From Bathynomus jamesi (Eukaryota > Arthropoda > Malacostraca > Isopoda > Cirolanidae), in contig JAJOZX010012230.1 in the NCBI GenBank assembly GCA_023014485.1, forward strand, positions 1 through 64,000: 64,000 nucleotides of DNA, in the 5' to 3' direction. The number at the start of each line of letters is the position of its first letter. The first letter of the stretch is position 1. Made by a program: the position numbers and the translations under genes. The notes under the pieces were generated by a model that was given only the letters and a program-made list of their open reading frames with translations, did no database searches and was not told the origin of the DNA. Positions 34,138 to 44,109 of this stretch are shown here, in pieces.

Positions 34138-34730
34138 AAGGGTGATCCAGAGAAATGGGACCCAAAAGAAACCCCTGTAACTCTTAAAGTATAAGTCCTT
34201 TTATAAAATCATACGCATCATTCGAAAGAGGATAGTTACAAGTTTGTACAGGATTGTATAGGTTTTGACAATACAAGACAAGATAAGATACAAAACAAAT
34301 AAAAGCATGGCAGTTTTGCGTCAAACGTTTCCAGGCGAGTTAATCTCAAGATTTGGAGACGTTGAATGGCCCGCAAGTTCTCCGGATTTTTCTCCCTTAG
34401 ATTATTATCTCTGGGGATATTTAAAGAGTAGGGTCTACAGAAATAACCCAACGACCTCGCAAGAATTGAAGGCCGCCATCACAAATGAGATACAGGCCAT
34501 ACCACCGCACACTCTTGCAAAAGTGATGCAGAACTTACAAGCGAGAACACTGGAATGCTTGGCAACTAATGGAGCACATTTGAAAGGAGTCATTTTTAAA
34601 AAATAAATATTTCATAATAAACTTGTAACTCTACTCTTTCGAATGATATATAGTTTTTATGAAAGGAATTAAATATTAAGAATATTTGACTTTTTTTTAT
34701 GGGTCCCATTTATCTGGATCACCCTTTTTT
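34138..34730 (+). mobile_element. Mariner-like element with transposase C-terminal third
   Basis: Inverted ends AGGGTGATCCAGAGAAATGG and CCATTTATCTGGATCACCCT; TA precedes the left end. The plus strand (34265-34606) encodes 113 residues, with RFGDVEWPASSPDFSPLDYY and LWGYLKSRVYRN, then a helical C-terminus. The SPDxSPLDYxLWG block is the region of the last catalytic acidic residue in mariner transposases. The N-terminal two thirds are missing. Confidence 0.8.
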
Positions 34731-34837
34731 TAGAGCATTTAATATTTTAATATGCTGAGGTTCATTTTTGCTTTTCGTTACATTAAATATAAAAATGAGA
34801 TGTAAATGACACTAAAATGGACATTATATGAGAAGGG

Positions 34838-35540
34838 CCTGGTTTGGTTGGTGACTCCTCATTCGCCGAGATTGTTCATATTTCCCGAAGAATAGTGTAC
34901 AGGGGTACGTACCAAGGCAAAGGCAAAAAATAAATTGCATCAAGTAAACGCAGTAGTGAGCGGAAACTAACATTGAAACAACGTGACAAAACAGTATTGT
35001 CACGAATTATGAAGCGTGACCGAAAGCCTACAGCACCAAATCTTATTTGTTTAGATCATTTCTAATTATTTTGAGTGCGATAATAATGTATGGTAGTCGT
35101 TGCGGCCTACTGAAAATTAAGCTCTACTGTAGACAGAATTTGATGCCCTGGTTTTCCGTTCACGATTTACAGTTAATTTCGTCAATGTGGGTTTGTCCTC
35201 ACTATTATGCTTGCTCATACTTTTTTATTGCCGTCCACGGTATCGTGGACGGTAATTTTACATTTACGTAAAAAAAAGTTATTTTGGGTTATCTCGAGTT
35301 ACGAGGGTTTTGTTGCTGGTTTTAGTGTTTTTTTTTTTAAATTGTTTATCTTTTTTTAAACGGGTTTTAATTTTTTATTTTGTCATTGTATTCGGTTGTA
35401 TTTCTAGTTTCTTTGTTGTTGACAGTTTATCTAATTTTTTTCTTTGTACATAAGCTGTGAAAACATCGATTAATTAAAAAAAAATATATATATATATAAA
35501 GTATCGCGAGTACGAGGAGCCAACTCGCCAAACCAGTTTT
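34838..35540. repeat. Possible TIR element, family unknown
   Basis: CCTGGTTTGGTTGGTGACTC at the left and GAGCCAACTCGCCAAACCAG at the right are imperfect inverted repeats. Near 34960-35040 one frame reads a short basic QRDKTVLSRIMKRDRKPT segment that could be a helix-turn-helix of a Tc1/pogo-type protein. A further end-like copy is at about 35735-35775. Weakly supported. Confidence 0.35.
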
Positions 35541-35796
35541 GAGATAGACACATTTAAACTTTGTGACTATTGTTTACGAGGAGCACATAGCACAATTACA
35601 CGCATTGAAAATAACTATGATACATTTTGAGCGAACGAAGGGATGGGGTATTTGGCTATACCAATTGTCTGTGGATGGGGGGGGGGGGGGGTGAAGTGTT
35701 TATTCGTTCATTCGTGGAACAATCGCAAATCGCCAATGTGGCGAGTTCGCTCCTCGTGCTCGCGACGTCTCATATACGTATATTAGATATACAGTA

Positions 35797-36693
35797 CAGG
35801 GTGTACATAAAGTCAGGATCTATTTTTGTGAAGCACTTGGAAATTATATGGAATTCAATCATAAAATGATAAAGTGGTAACATTTATTAAATAATTAAGA
35901 GTAGGATTCGACGTGACGCCCATCAGTATCCCTGCACAGCTCAAATCGTTCCGCAGCATTTCTAAACACATTCTCGAGCATTTGCGGGGTTGTTATCTGC
36001 AGCAGTTCGTATACGTGTACGTAAGTTTTCAAGACTCGTAATCTTCGTCTGATAGACGTGCGATTTGATAAAGCCCCATGCAAAGAAATCTAAAGGGGTT
36101 AAATCTGGTGATCTCGCTGGCCAAGGTCTATTGTTGCTTCCGCGTCCGATCCAGCGATTTGGAAAACGTCCATTTAGATAATCCTGAACAATTTGGCATA
36201 GTGGACAAGGAGCACTATCATGTTGATAGACGACGGGGATAGGATTGTTAGTACCGTCGTCTATCAACATGATGGTGCTCCTTGTCACTATGCCAAAATT
36301 GTTCAGGATTATCTAAATGGACGTTTTCCAAATCGCTCGATCGGACGCGGAAGCAACAACAGACCTTGGCCAGCGAGATCACCAGATTTAACCCTTTAGA
36401 TTTCTTTGCATGGGGCTTTATCAAATCGCACGTCTATCAGACGAAGATTACGAGTCTTGAAAACTTACGTACACGTATACGAACTGCTGCAGATAACATA
36501 ACCCCGCAAATGCTCGAGAATGTGTTTAGAAATGCTGCGGAACGATTTGAGCTGTGCAGGGATACTGATGGGCGTCACGTCGAATCCTACTCTTAATTAT
36601 TTAATAAATGTTACCACTTTATCATTTTATGATTGAATTCCATATAATTTCCAAGTGCTTCACAAAATAGATCCTGACTTTATGTACACCCTG
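35797..36693. mobile_element. Palindromic mariner, copy 2
   Basis: An 897-bp, TA-flanked element (35795-35796, 36694-36695) of the same family as 23248-24139. It has the same CAGGGTGTACATAAAGTCAG ends, the same inverted duplication of the transposase 3' half, and the same arm junction GACGACGG, 17-nt loop, CCGTCGTC. Arms encode FPNRW(or S)IGRGSN and SPDLTPLDFFAWGFIKS-like blocks with small indels. No intact transposase. Confidence 0.9.
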
Positions 36694-36714
36694 TATATTA
36701 CAAAAATATAATAT

Positions 36715-36967
36715 CCAGGGTCGGGCAAAAGTCAGTAGTCAAAGGAGCCAGAGAGAATGGATCTTTTCAGTTCTATAACGGCCAATATTTTTAAATAAAA
36801 ATTACTTTTTCGTTAAAAACTTTATAATTCATAATTTTTTAGTTAAATTATAAATTAAAATAAAATTTTCAACTAAAGTAATTTTTATTTAAAATATTGA
36901 CGGTTATAGAACGGAAAAGGTCCTCTCTCTCTAGCTCCTTTGACTCCTGACTTTTGCACCACTTTAT
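36715..36967. mobile_element. Foldback MITE
   Basis: About 250 bp. The left AAAAGTCAGTAGTCAAAGGA and right TCCTTTGACTCCTGACTTTT blocks are inverted, with AGTTCTATAACGGCCAATAT and ATTGACGGTTATAGAAC inside. Outer ends are diverged and no duplication is clear next to the flanking (TA)n. Confidence 0.65.
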
Positions 36968-36986
36968 ATATACAGTATATATATAT

Positions 36987-37018
<32 letters not shown>

Positions 37019-37019
<1 letters not shown>

Positions 37020-37168
37020 GGTAAATGACAAACACTATAGTTTTTCTTTTTCATGATGTTAGCCCGACGTGGGCAACGGGTCACTCGCAAAGAGATCCCA
37101 AAAATATAGCTTCCCTCACCAGCTATCTGCATCATGAAAAAGAAAATTATAGTGTTTGTCATTTACCA
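37019..37168. repeat. Hairpin with 30-bp arms
   Basis: GGTAAATGACAAACACTATA at 37019 and its complement ending at 37168 flank a unique centre, with TTTTCTTTTTCATGATG continuing the stem. Adjacent to (TA)n at 36965-37019. Confidence 0.8.
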
Positions 37169-37244
37169 TTACTTATTCGGACTATAGTGGATTTATGCAA
37201 AAAACTTCACTTTTCTACGTGAAGGTCAAAATATGATAATAAAA

Positions 37245-38852
37245 ACCCACTCTAATAGACAGTTTATTTCCACAACAGTTTCGATGCCCACTGGCATCCT
37301 CTTCGGGTGGCTACAGAAAAACGAATGAACCAAAAACAAGAGGGAAAAGCAGTCCAGAGACCATTAAGAAATTCGCACCTAGGTTAGAGCCCGTTCACCC
37401 GACACCGGACGGGCATTTATTTTTTTTTTTTTTTTATTAAAGGGACCCGCTTATAAGTACATTCGCACAAATTTAAAGCTATCTTGTTCAATACATACAG
37501 ATTCTCTTATTTTATTTTTTTTTTACATAATTATTACATTTATTATTACATTTATTACATTTAATATTGCATTATTATTTATTACAGAAATTATAAATTT
37601 ATTATTACATTGATAATTACAGTGTTGTTTATTATCAGAAATTATAAAACCAAAAACGAATGAAAAGGCGAGGAGGAAACAATCCAGAGACCATTAAGAA
37701 ATTCGCATCTAGGTTAGAGCCCGTTCCCCCGACACCAGAAGGGTATTTTATTAAAGGGTCCCGCTTATAAGTACATTCGCACAAATTAAAACCATCTTCT
37801 TGTTCTATACATCAGATTCTATTATTTTTGACATAATTACTGCATTTATTATTGCATTTACGTTTTTTAACATTTATTATTATTACCTTTACACTTATTA
37901 TTACATTTATTTTATTACCTTTGTTATTACATTTATGGCATTTACATTTATTTCCACATTTATTACTCCCATTATTACATTACATTTACGTTTATTATTC
38001 CATTTACATTTTACCGAAAAAACGAATGAACCAAAAGCGAGTAAGGGAACAATCCAGAGACCTTTAAGAAATTCACACTTAGGTTAGAACCCGTTCACCC
38101 GACACCGTAAGGGAATTTTTGACCAAGAATCTCATTAGAGAGTCCAGCTTATAAGTACCTTCGCACAAATTAAAATTATCCACTTGTTCTATCCATACAG
38201 ATTCTATTATTTTTCGTTTGACATAATTATTGCATTTATAAAGTAACTTACTTGATTCCCAATCTATAGCATGATCTGTATGGATAGAACAAGTGGATAA
38301 TTTTAATTTGTGCGAAGGTACTTAGAAGCGGGACCCTTTAATAAAATACCCTTCTGGTGTCGGGGGAACGGGCTCTAACCTAGGTGCGAATTTCCTAATG
38401 GTCTCTGGATTGTTTCGTCCTCGCCTTTTCATTCGTTTTCGGTTCATAATTTCTGTATAATAAACAATGTAATAATCAATGTAATAATAAATTTATAATT
38501 TCTGTAATAAATAATAATGCAATATTAACTGTAATAAATGTAATAATAAATGTAATAATTATGTAAAAAAAAAATAAAATAAGAGAATCTGTATGTATTG
38601 AACAAGATAGTTTTAAATTTGTGCGAATGTACTTATAAGCGGGTCTCTTTAATAAAAAAATTAAAAAAATGCCCTTCCGGTGTCGGGTGAACGAGATCTA
38701 ACCTAGGTGCAAATTTCTTAATGGTGCCTGGACTGTTTTTGCCTCTTGTTTTTGGTTCATTCGTTTTTCTGTAGCCACCCGAAGAGGATGCCAGAGGGCA
38801 TCGAAACTGTTGTGGAAATAAACTCTGTCTATTAGAGTGGGTTTTTATTATC
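37245..38852. repeat. Inverted Penelope-type terminal repeats
   Basis: The left edge (37245-37330) and right edge (38765-38852) are inverted copies of a block with TTTCGATGCCCACTGGCATC and TCTTCGGGTGGCTACAGAAA. Inside are three or four diverged repeats of CCGTTCACCCGACACC and (ATT)n-rich sequence in both orientations. In the sense orientation the edge block reads CCGAAGA, G, GATGCC, AGTG, GGCATC, GAAAC, a hammerhead-like core with one substitution. No coding sequence. Likely terminal repeats of a Penelope-like element that has lost its gene. Confidence 0.6.
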
Positions 38853-38950
38853 ATAGTGGATTTAATTTTTCCAGAAGAGTTCCTTGTTCCATGCACGGTC
38901 TGTGCGTATTATAAAAGACCTCAGGGGACCATTCTGAGTTCTATCCCATA

Positions 38951-38982
<32 letters not shown>

Positions 38983-39122
38983 GATGAATAAAAACCACGA
39001 AGGAAAGGAAACACAAAATGGTGCTCAAGCGCTTTCGTCTAAACATCCTCAGGAACACTGAAGTTATAAAAGGTTAAGCCTATATATAGGTTACAGAAAG
39101 AAAAAAGAAAAATAAATAACAT

Positions 39123-39161
<39 letters not shown>

Positions 39162-39602
39162 ATACATACATATCTATATATACAAATACATACATACATA
39201 CAACATACATATATATACAATAAACAGAGAAGTAAAATACTAAAAAATTAAAAATTAAAACCTTAAAGGATTACCAATGAGGCGTACAGATTGTAAGGAA
39301 AAATATCGATTTTTAGCACAAGATCAAATGGATTATAAAAATACAAATTTTACTGGGACTCTGCCGGGTTTTAACACAATGCTGCCTATGGTCAGGTTTC
39401 GTATATATAAAAAAAAAAAAAAAAATGCAAATTAAAGTTAATCGATTTTTAGCACAAGATCAAATGGATTATAAAAATACAAATTTATACTAGAACTCTG
39501 TCCGGGTTTTACACATTTCTGCCTATGGTCAGGTTTCGATATATATAAAAAAATAAAATGCAAATTAAAAGTTAATAAAGTAGAAGACAAGTTTACCAAA
39601 GT

Positions 39603-40253
39603 TTAATGTTTTACACTTCTATCTAAGTCTGCTTTAAAGGAATTCAACATAACAGGATCGAGTTGAAAAAGACCTTTGCTTATGTTGAAGTTATTTGAAA
39701 GTTGGATAATGGCAGACTCAAGAATATTTCTATTAACAATGTTGCTTGAATGGAATAAAACTGAAGCATTATTCCAATCAATACAGTGGGCTAACTCTGA
39801 CAAATGGACAAAAAGGGCACTGGACAACTGTCCTGTTCTAACGGAATATTGATGCTGTTTTATACGTGTGTGCAAATCCTTTCCCGTCTGACCTATGTAA
39901 AAGGAATCACATTGTTTACAACCAATTTTATAGATAATGCCTGAATTATTGGTAGGGCTATTTTTTACTATGATATTTTTCACAATATTGTTATATGAAA
40001 ATACTACATTAAATCCAAAAGTTAAGTACATTAGCAATGCCTAAAAAGCCCGGGAAAAATGGAAGTACTACTAAATATTTTTTGACAAAGTACGAGTGTT
40101 AATATTGACACGATAGAAAGTTCGTTTTGCCTTGTTGAGACAAGATTCCATAAACGCAGATGGATAACACAAATCACTTCCAATACCGTTGATTTTTTCC
40201 AATTCGGCATCGATGTATTCCGGACTGGCGATCCTAAGGGCGCGGAGAAACAT
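39603..40253 (-). pseudogene. Penelope GIY-YIG endonuclease
   Basis: The downstream part of the Penelope-like protein, in two frames. The linker (40253-40074) has LRALRIASPEYIDAELEKI. The endonuclease (about 39980-39603) has YKIGCKQCDSFYIGQTGKDL and HTRIKQH, then a long helical tail with HLSELAHCIDWNNASVL. The CxxC before FYIGQTG matches the zinc-associated GIY-YIG enzymes of Neptune/Naiad-type Penelope elements. The enzyme nicks target DNA for priming. The two halves are separated by a frame change near 40035-40070. Confidence 0.85.
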
Positions 40254-41415
40254 TGATGAAATATGGCCTTCTTAATGGGGGTATCATGTCCCGAGTAAAA
40301 GTGTACGTAGGACAAATTGTTTGTCGTTTTCCGATAGATACTAAACTTAAAACCTGGGCTTTCCCTATGTACACGCACATCCAAAAATGGGATTGAATTG
40401 TCTTGCTCAACTTCTAAAATAAACTTAATAGAGGGGACTTGATCATTTAACTGAAGGAGGAAGCTATCCAGGTCACGATTCATGGGCCAGATACACAAAA
40501 TATCGTCGACGTACCGCAACCAAGGGATGCCAACCCCCAGGATTCTCGGAATATAGGTAATTTCGAAAACCTCCATATAAATATTGGAGAGAGGGGCGAT
40601 AAGGGGTTGCCCATAGCCATCCCAAAAACTTGTTGATAATACTCGTTATTGAAAGTGAATTTACAGTCTTTGATGCAAAGCTTAATGAGTTCCAAAACAA
40701 TGTGTGAAGGTAGTGGCAGGTCATACTTATGTAATTCTTGGGAGAGAAAGTCAAGCATATCGTCAATCGGCACTTTTGTAAACAATGAACAAACATCAAA
40801 ACTAATCAATTTATCGTTAGTTTCAGTACGTACATTATTCAATTTTTCCGTAAGATCCATGGAATTTTTTTACATGTGAATCAGAGATAGTTCCAAGAAT
40901 GGGGGACAAGACTTTGACCAGCCATTTTCAGAGTTTATAAGTAATAGAGCCCACCGAGCTAATAATAGGGGCGCATAGGGTTACCAGGTTTGTGGGTTTT
41001 AATAAGACCGTAAAGGTAGGGCAGAGCAGGTGAAGTGGACATGAAAAGCGGAATTAAGTTCTTATGATCTTTGAGAAGGCGTTTCAAGCCACTATTAAAT
41101 GATTTGATGACGTCATCCTGCGGGTTCTTCCTAAGTTTGGTGTATGTGGCGGGGTCCTGGAGAAGCTCGTTCATCTTTCCGATGTAGTCCACTTTGTCCA
41201 TAATAACTATGGTGTTAGCCTTGTCTGCTTTAGTAATATGGAGCTCCCCATCTTTTTTTAATTGTGAGAGGCTATTGCGAAAACGTTTAGGAAAGTTATC
41301 TTCGTAATTACCATTCGCCGCACTATAAACGAGGCCTTTAACTATGTTAAACAAATACTGAGGGAGATTACACTGTTTTTCAAAACACGCGAGACTATAA
41401 CAAATTTGTTCATCA
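40254..41415 (-). pseudogene. Penelope reverse transcriptase
   Basis: Read from about 41415 down. The N-terminal block has ITKADKANTIVIMDK and GLIKTHKPGNPMRP. The next block (40860-40610) has LISFDVCSLFTKVPIDDML and FGMAMGNPLSP. The following block (40576-40254) has LRYVDDILCIW, the catalytic YVDD, then PFLDVRVHRE. This is the Penelope RT order. Breaks: about 40950-40860 and at 40600 (a single-base change of frame within the LSP repeat). Size and motif order match known elements; it is inactive. Confidence 0.9.
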
Positions 41416-42063
41416 ATGTTTCTCCGCGCCCTTAGGATCGCCAGTCCGGAATACATCGATGCCGAATTGGAAAAAATCAACGGTATTGGAAGTGATTTGT
41501 GTTATCCATCTGCGTTTATGGAATCTTGTCTCAACAAGGCAAAACGAACTTTCTATCGTGTCAATATTAACACTCGTACTTTGTCAAAAAATATTTTAGT
41601 ACTTCCATTTTTCCCGGCTTTTTAGGCATTGCTAATGTACTTAAGCTTTTGGATATTAATGTAGTATTTTCATATAACAATATTGTGAAAAATATCATAG
41701 TAAAAATAGCCCTACCAATAATTCAGGCATTATCTATAAAATTGGTTGTAAACAATGTGATTCCTTTTACATAGGTCAGACGGGAAAGGATTTGCACACA
41801 CGTATAAAACAGCATCATATTCCGTTAGAACAGGACAGTCGTCCAGTGCCCTTTTTGTCCATTTGTCAGAGTTAGCCCACTGTATTGATTGGAATAATGC
41901 TTCAGTTTTATTCCATTCAAGCAACATTGTTAATAGAAATATTCTTGAGTCTGCCATTATCCAACTTTCAAATAACTTCAACATAAGCAAAGGTCTTTTT
42001 CAACTCGATCCTGTTATGTTGAATTCCTTTAAAGCAGACTTAGATAAGAAGTGTAAACATTAA
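41416..42063 (+). pseudogene. Inverted second copy of the Penelope 3' coding part
   Basis: Encodes the same linker (FLRALRIASPEYIDAELEKI) and the same GIY-YIG tail as 39603-40253 but on the plus strand. A frame change near 41625-41720 breaks it, and the last residues differ (LDKKCKH instead of LDRSVKH). It has no RT attached on its own strand. Confidence 0.85.
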
Positions 42064-42453
42064 ATCTTTGGTAAACTTGTCTTCTACTTTATTAACTTTT
42101 AATTTGCATTTTATTTTTTTATATATATCGAAACCTGACCATAGGCAGAAATGTGTTAAAACCCGGACAGAGTTCTAGTATAAATTTGTATTTTTATAAT
42201 CCATTTGATCTTGTGCTAAAATCGATTAACTTTTAATTTGCATTTTATTTTTTTTTTTTTTATATATATCGAAACCTGACCATAGGCAGCATTGTGTTAA
42301 AACCCGGCAGAGTCCCAGTATAAATTGTATTTTTATAATCCATTTGATCTTGTGCTAAAAATCGATATTTTTCCTTACAATCTGTACGCCTCATTGGTAA
42401 TCCTTTAAGGTTTTAATTTTTAATTTTTAGTATTTTTACTTCTCTGTTTATTG

Positions 42454-42462
<9 letters not shown>

Positions 42463-42486
<24 letters not shown>

Positions 42487-42503
42487 TTGTATATATAGAT
42501 ATG

Positions 42504-42538
<35 letters not shown>

Positions 42539-42560
42539 TGTTGTGTGTGTGTATGTTATT
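42463..42560. repeat. (GTAT)n-(TA)n-(TG)n tract
   Basis: TATGTATG tetramers, then TA and TG dinucleotides; the mirrored tract is at 39120-39220 in the other arm. Confidence 0.9.
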
Positions 42561-42757
42561 TATTTTTCTTTTTTTCTTTCTGTAACCTATATATAGGCTT
42601 AACCTTTTTATATACTTCAGTGTTCCTGAGGATGTCATTAGACGAAAGCGCTTGAGCACCATTTTGTGTTTCCTTTCCTTCGTGGTTTTATTCATCATAA
42701 ATATTTTTCACGTGTTACCTTCGTGAAATAATTTTCATATATATATATATATATATA

Positions 42758-43439
42758 AAGGGTGTCATAGAAGTCTTGGAGGAGTTTTATTTGGCTGTAA
42801 CTTTTTTATTTGGGGATCAAATAAAAAAAGGTTTGTAACACTTGAAAATATATTTATTGCGATTTTAATTACAAATTTAATATCTGGTGAAAATCTTCAT
42901 TTTCATTGCATAAATCTAAAATCGCATTAGCGTACGTTATTCGACTCTGATGATCTTGTGGTTTAATTTCTTGAGCGATTTGAATTTTGTACGGGTAAAG
43001 ATTGATATCCTCTCTTAAAATTTGATGTAAGGAACTTCTTGAAATGTTTAATTCGGACTGATGTGGATTTTCCTCAACGGTTTCACGAACCATCTCAACC
43101 CGAGTTGGACTTCGGCTTGTCCGAGGACGCCCAGTCGGTGGTTCGTCTCCCTGACCCTTTCCCATACGAAATTTAGCGATGTGCGGTCGAATAGCTCGAT
43201 CAGAAGGAGCGGAACGTGTGTTGAATTTTAATCGAAAAGCTCTTTTGAGTGGCAACGATGGAAGAGTTGTTTGTCAAATAAAGTTCCACAATAGTCACTC
43301 TTTGTTGCACTGTCCACAATTCCATTTTCATTAATCGCAGCAACTGTACTTTAATTGAAAAAGAAAAATAAATAAATTAATCAAAAAGAAAAAACGTTAT
43401 AGCCACATAAAACCCCTCCAAGACTTCTGGGACACCCTG
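42758..43439 (-). mobile_element. Mariner-like element with N-terminal transposase part
   Basis: Ends AAGGGTGTCATAGAAGTCTT (first base changed) and AAGACTTCTGGGACACCCTG. On the minus strand 43255-42869 encodes the DNA-binding half: a GRPRTSRSPTRVEMVRE segment, then a helix-turn-helix ISRSSLHQILREDINLYPYK and a QDHQSRITYANAILD block. The start lies upstream near 43330 (MELWTVQQRVTIVELYF-like in another frame). The catalytic domain has been deleted. DUF4817-type mariner by resemblance. Confidence 0.8.
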
Positions 43440-43504
43440 TGTGTGTGTGTTATATATATATATAATATATAGTCTACTGGTGGACTAGTTCATTGGATAG
43501 TCAG

Positions 43505-43549
<45 letters not shown>

Positions 43550-43575
43550 ATATATATATAATATATATATCTAAT
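43440..43575. repeat. (TG)n and (TA)n tracts
   Basis: Several TA blocks (43451-43470, 43510-43572) around a short unique segment. Confidence 0.9.
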
Positions 43576-44109
43576 TTCAATGAAGGTATATAATTATAAC
43601 TATATATGTGATTTGTATATTTGAACAAACCCCCCAATCCCCTTGTGACGTCATACACCATTCGCCCTACCAATCTTCTTCCTTTAACCGCCCCCCCAAA
43701 TCGTAGTTTCTCATATTTCTTATATGGATGGCTTGCTAATGAGCTTAAGCGTGCAAAATGCATCGTTTAGTAGGAAAGTCCGCGCGCTGACTATATGTAC
43801 ATTTGCTCCTTATTAAAAATGGCATATATTAAATCCGCCACACTAGTTGAATTTATATTACACTGTTATGCATCAATTTTGCTGTCAAGGGTTTTGTAAG
43901 TGATTCTTATAGAGATTTTCCTGCTGATTTCGAATCTGCAATCCGTTTTTCTCATCAGCTCAGGTTATCCGGCTATGGCCTCATAAGTAAAATAGAATTT
44001 TTCGTGATTTTGTCAAAGCGGAATTGGAACAGTAACCTCTATCATCACTTGTTTCACTTGTATAATATCTTTTTTTTTACTTTCAGGCATATAGATAAAA
44101 TATTTCATA

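Larger units (their letters stand above)
38985..42700. mobile_element. Penelope-like element with inverted 1.27-kb flanks
   Basis: The arms 38985-40254 and 41415-42698 are reverse complements, meeting the central reverse transcriptase at a shared break in GAAACATTGATGAA. Outer ends contain CTTTCGTCTAAACATCCTCA or its inverse, (GTAT)n and (TA)n tails. The left arm carries the GIY-YIG endonuclease in phase with the minus-strand RT; the right arm carries an inverted second copy. Such complex terminal repeats are known for Penelope-like elements. Confidence 0.85.
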
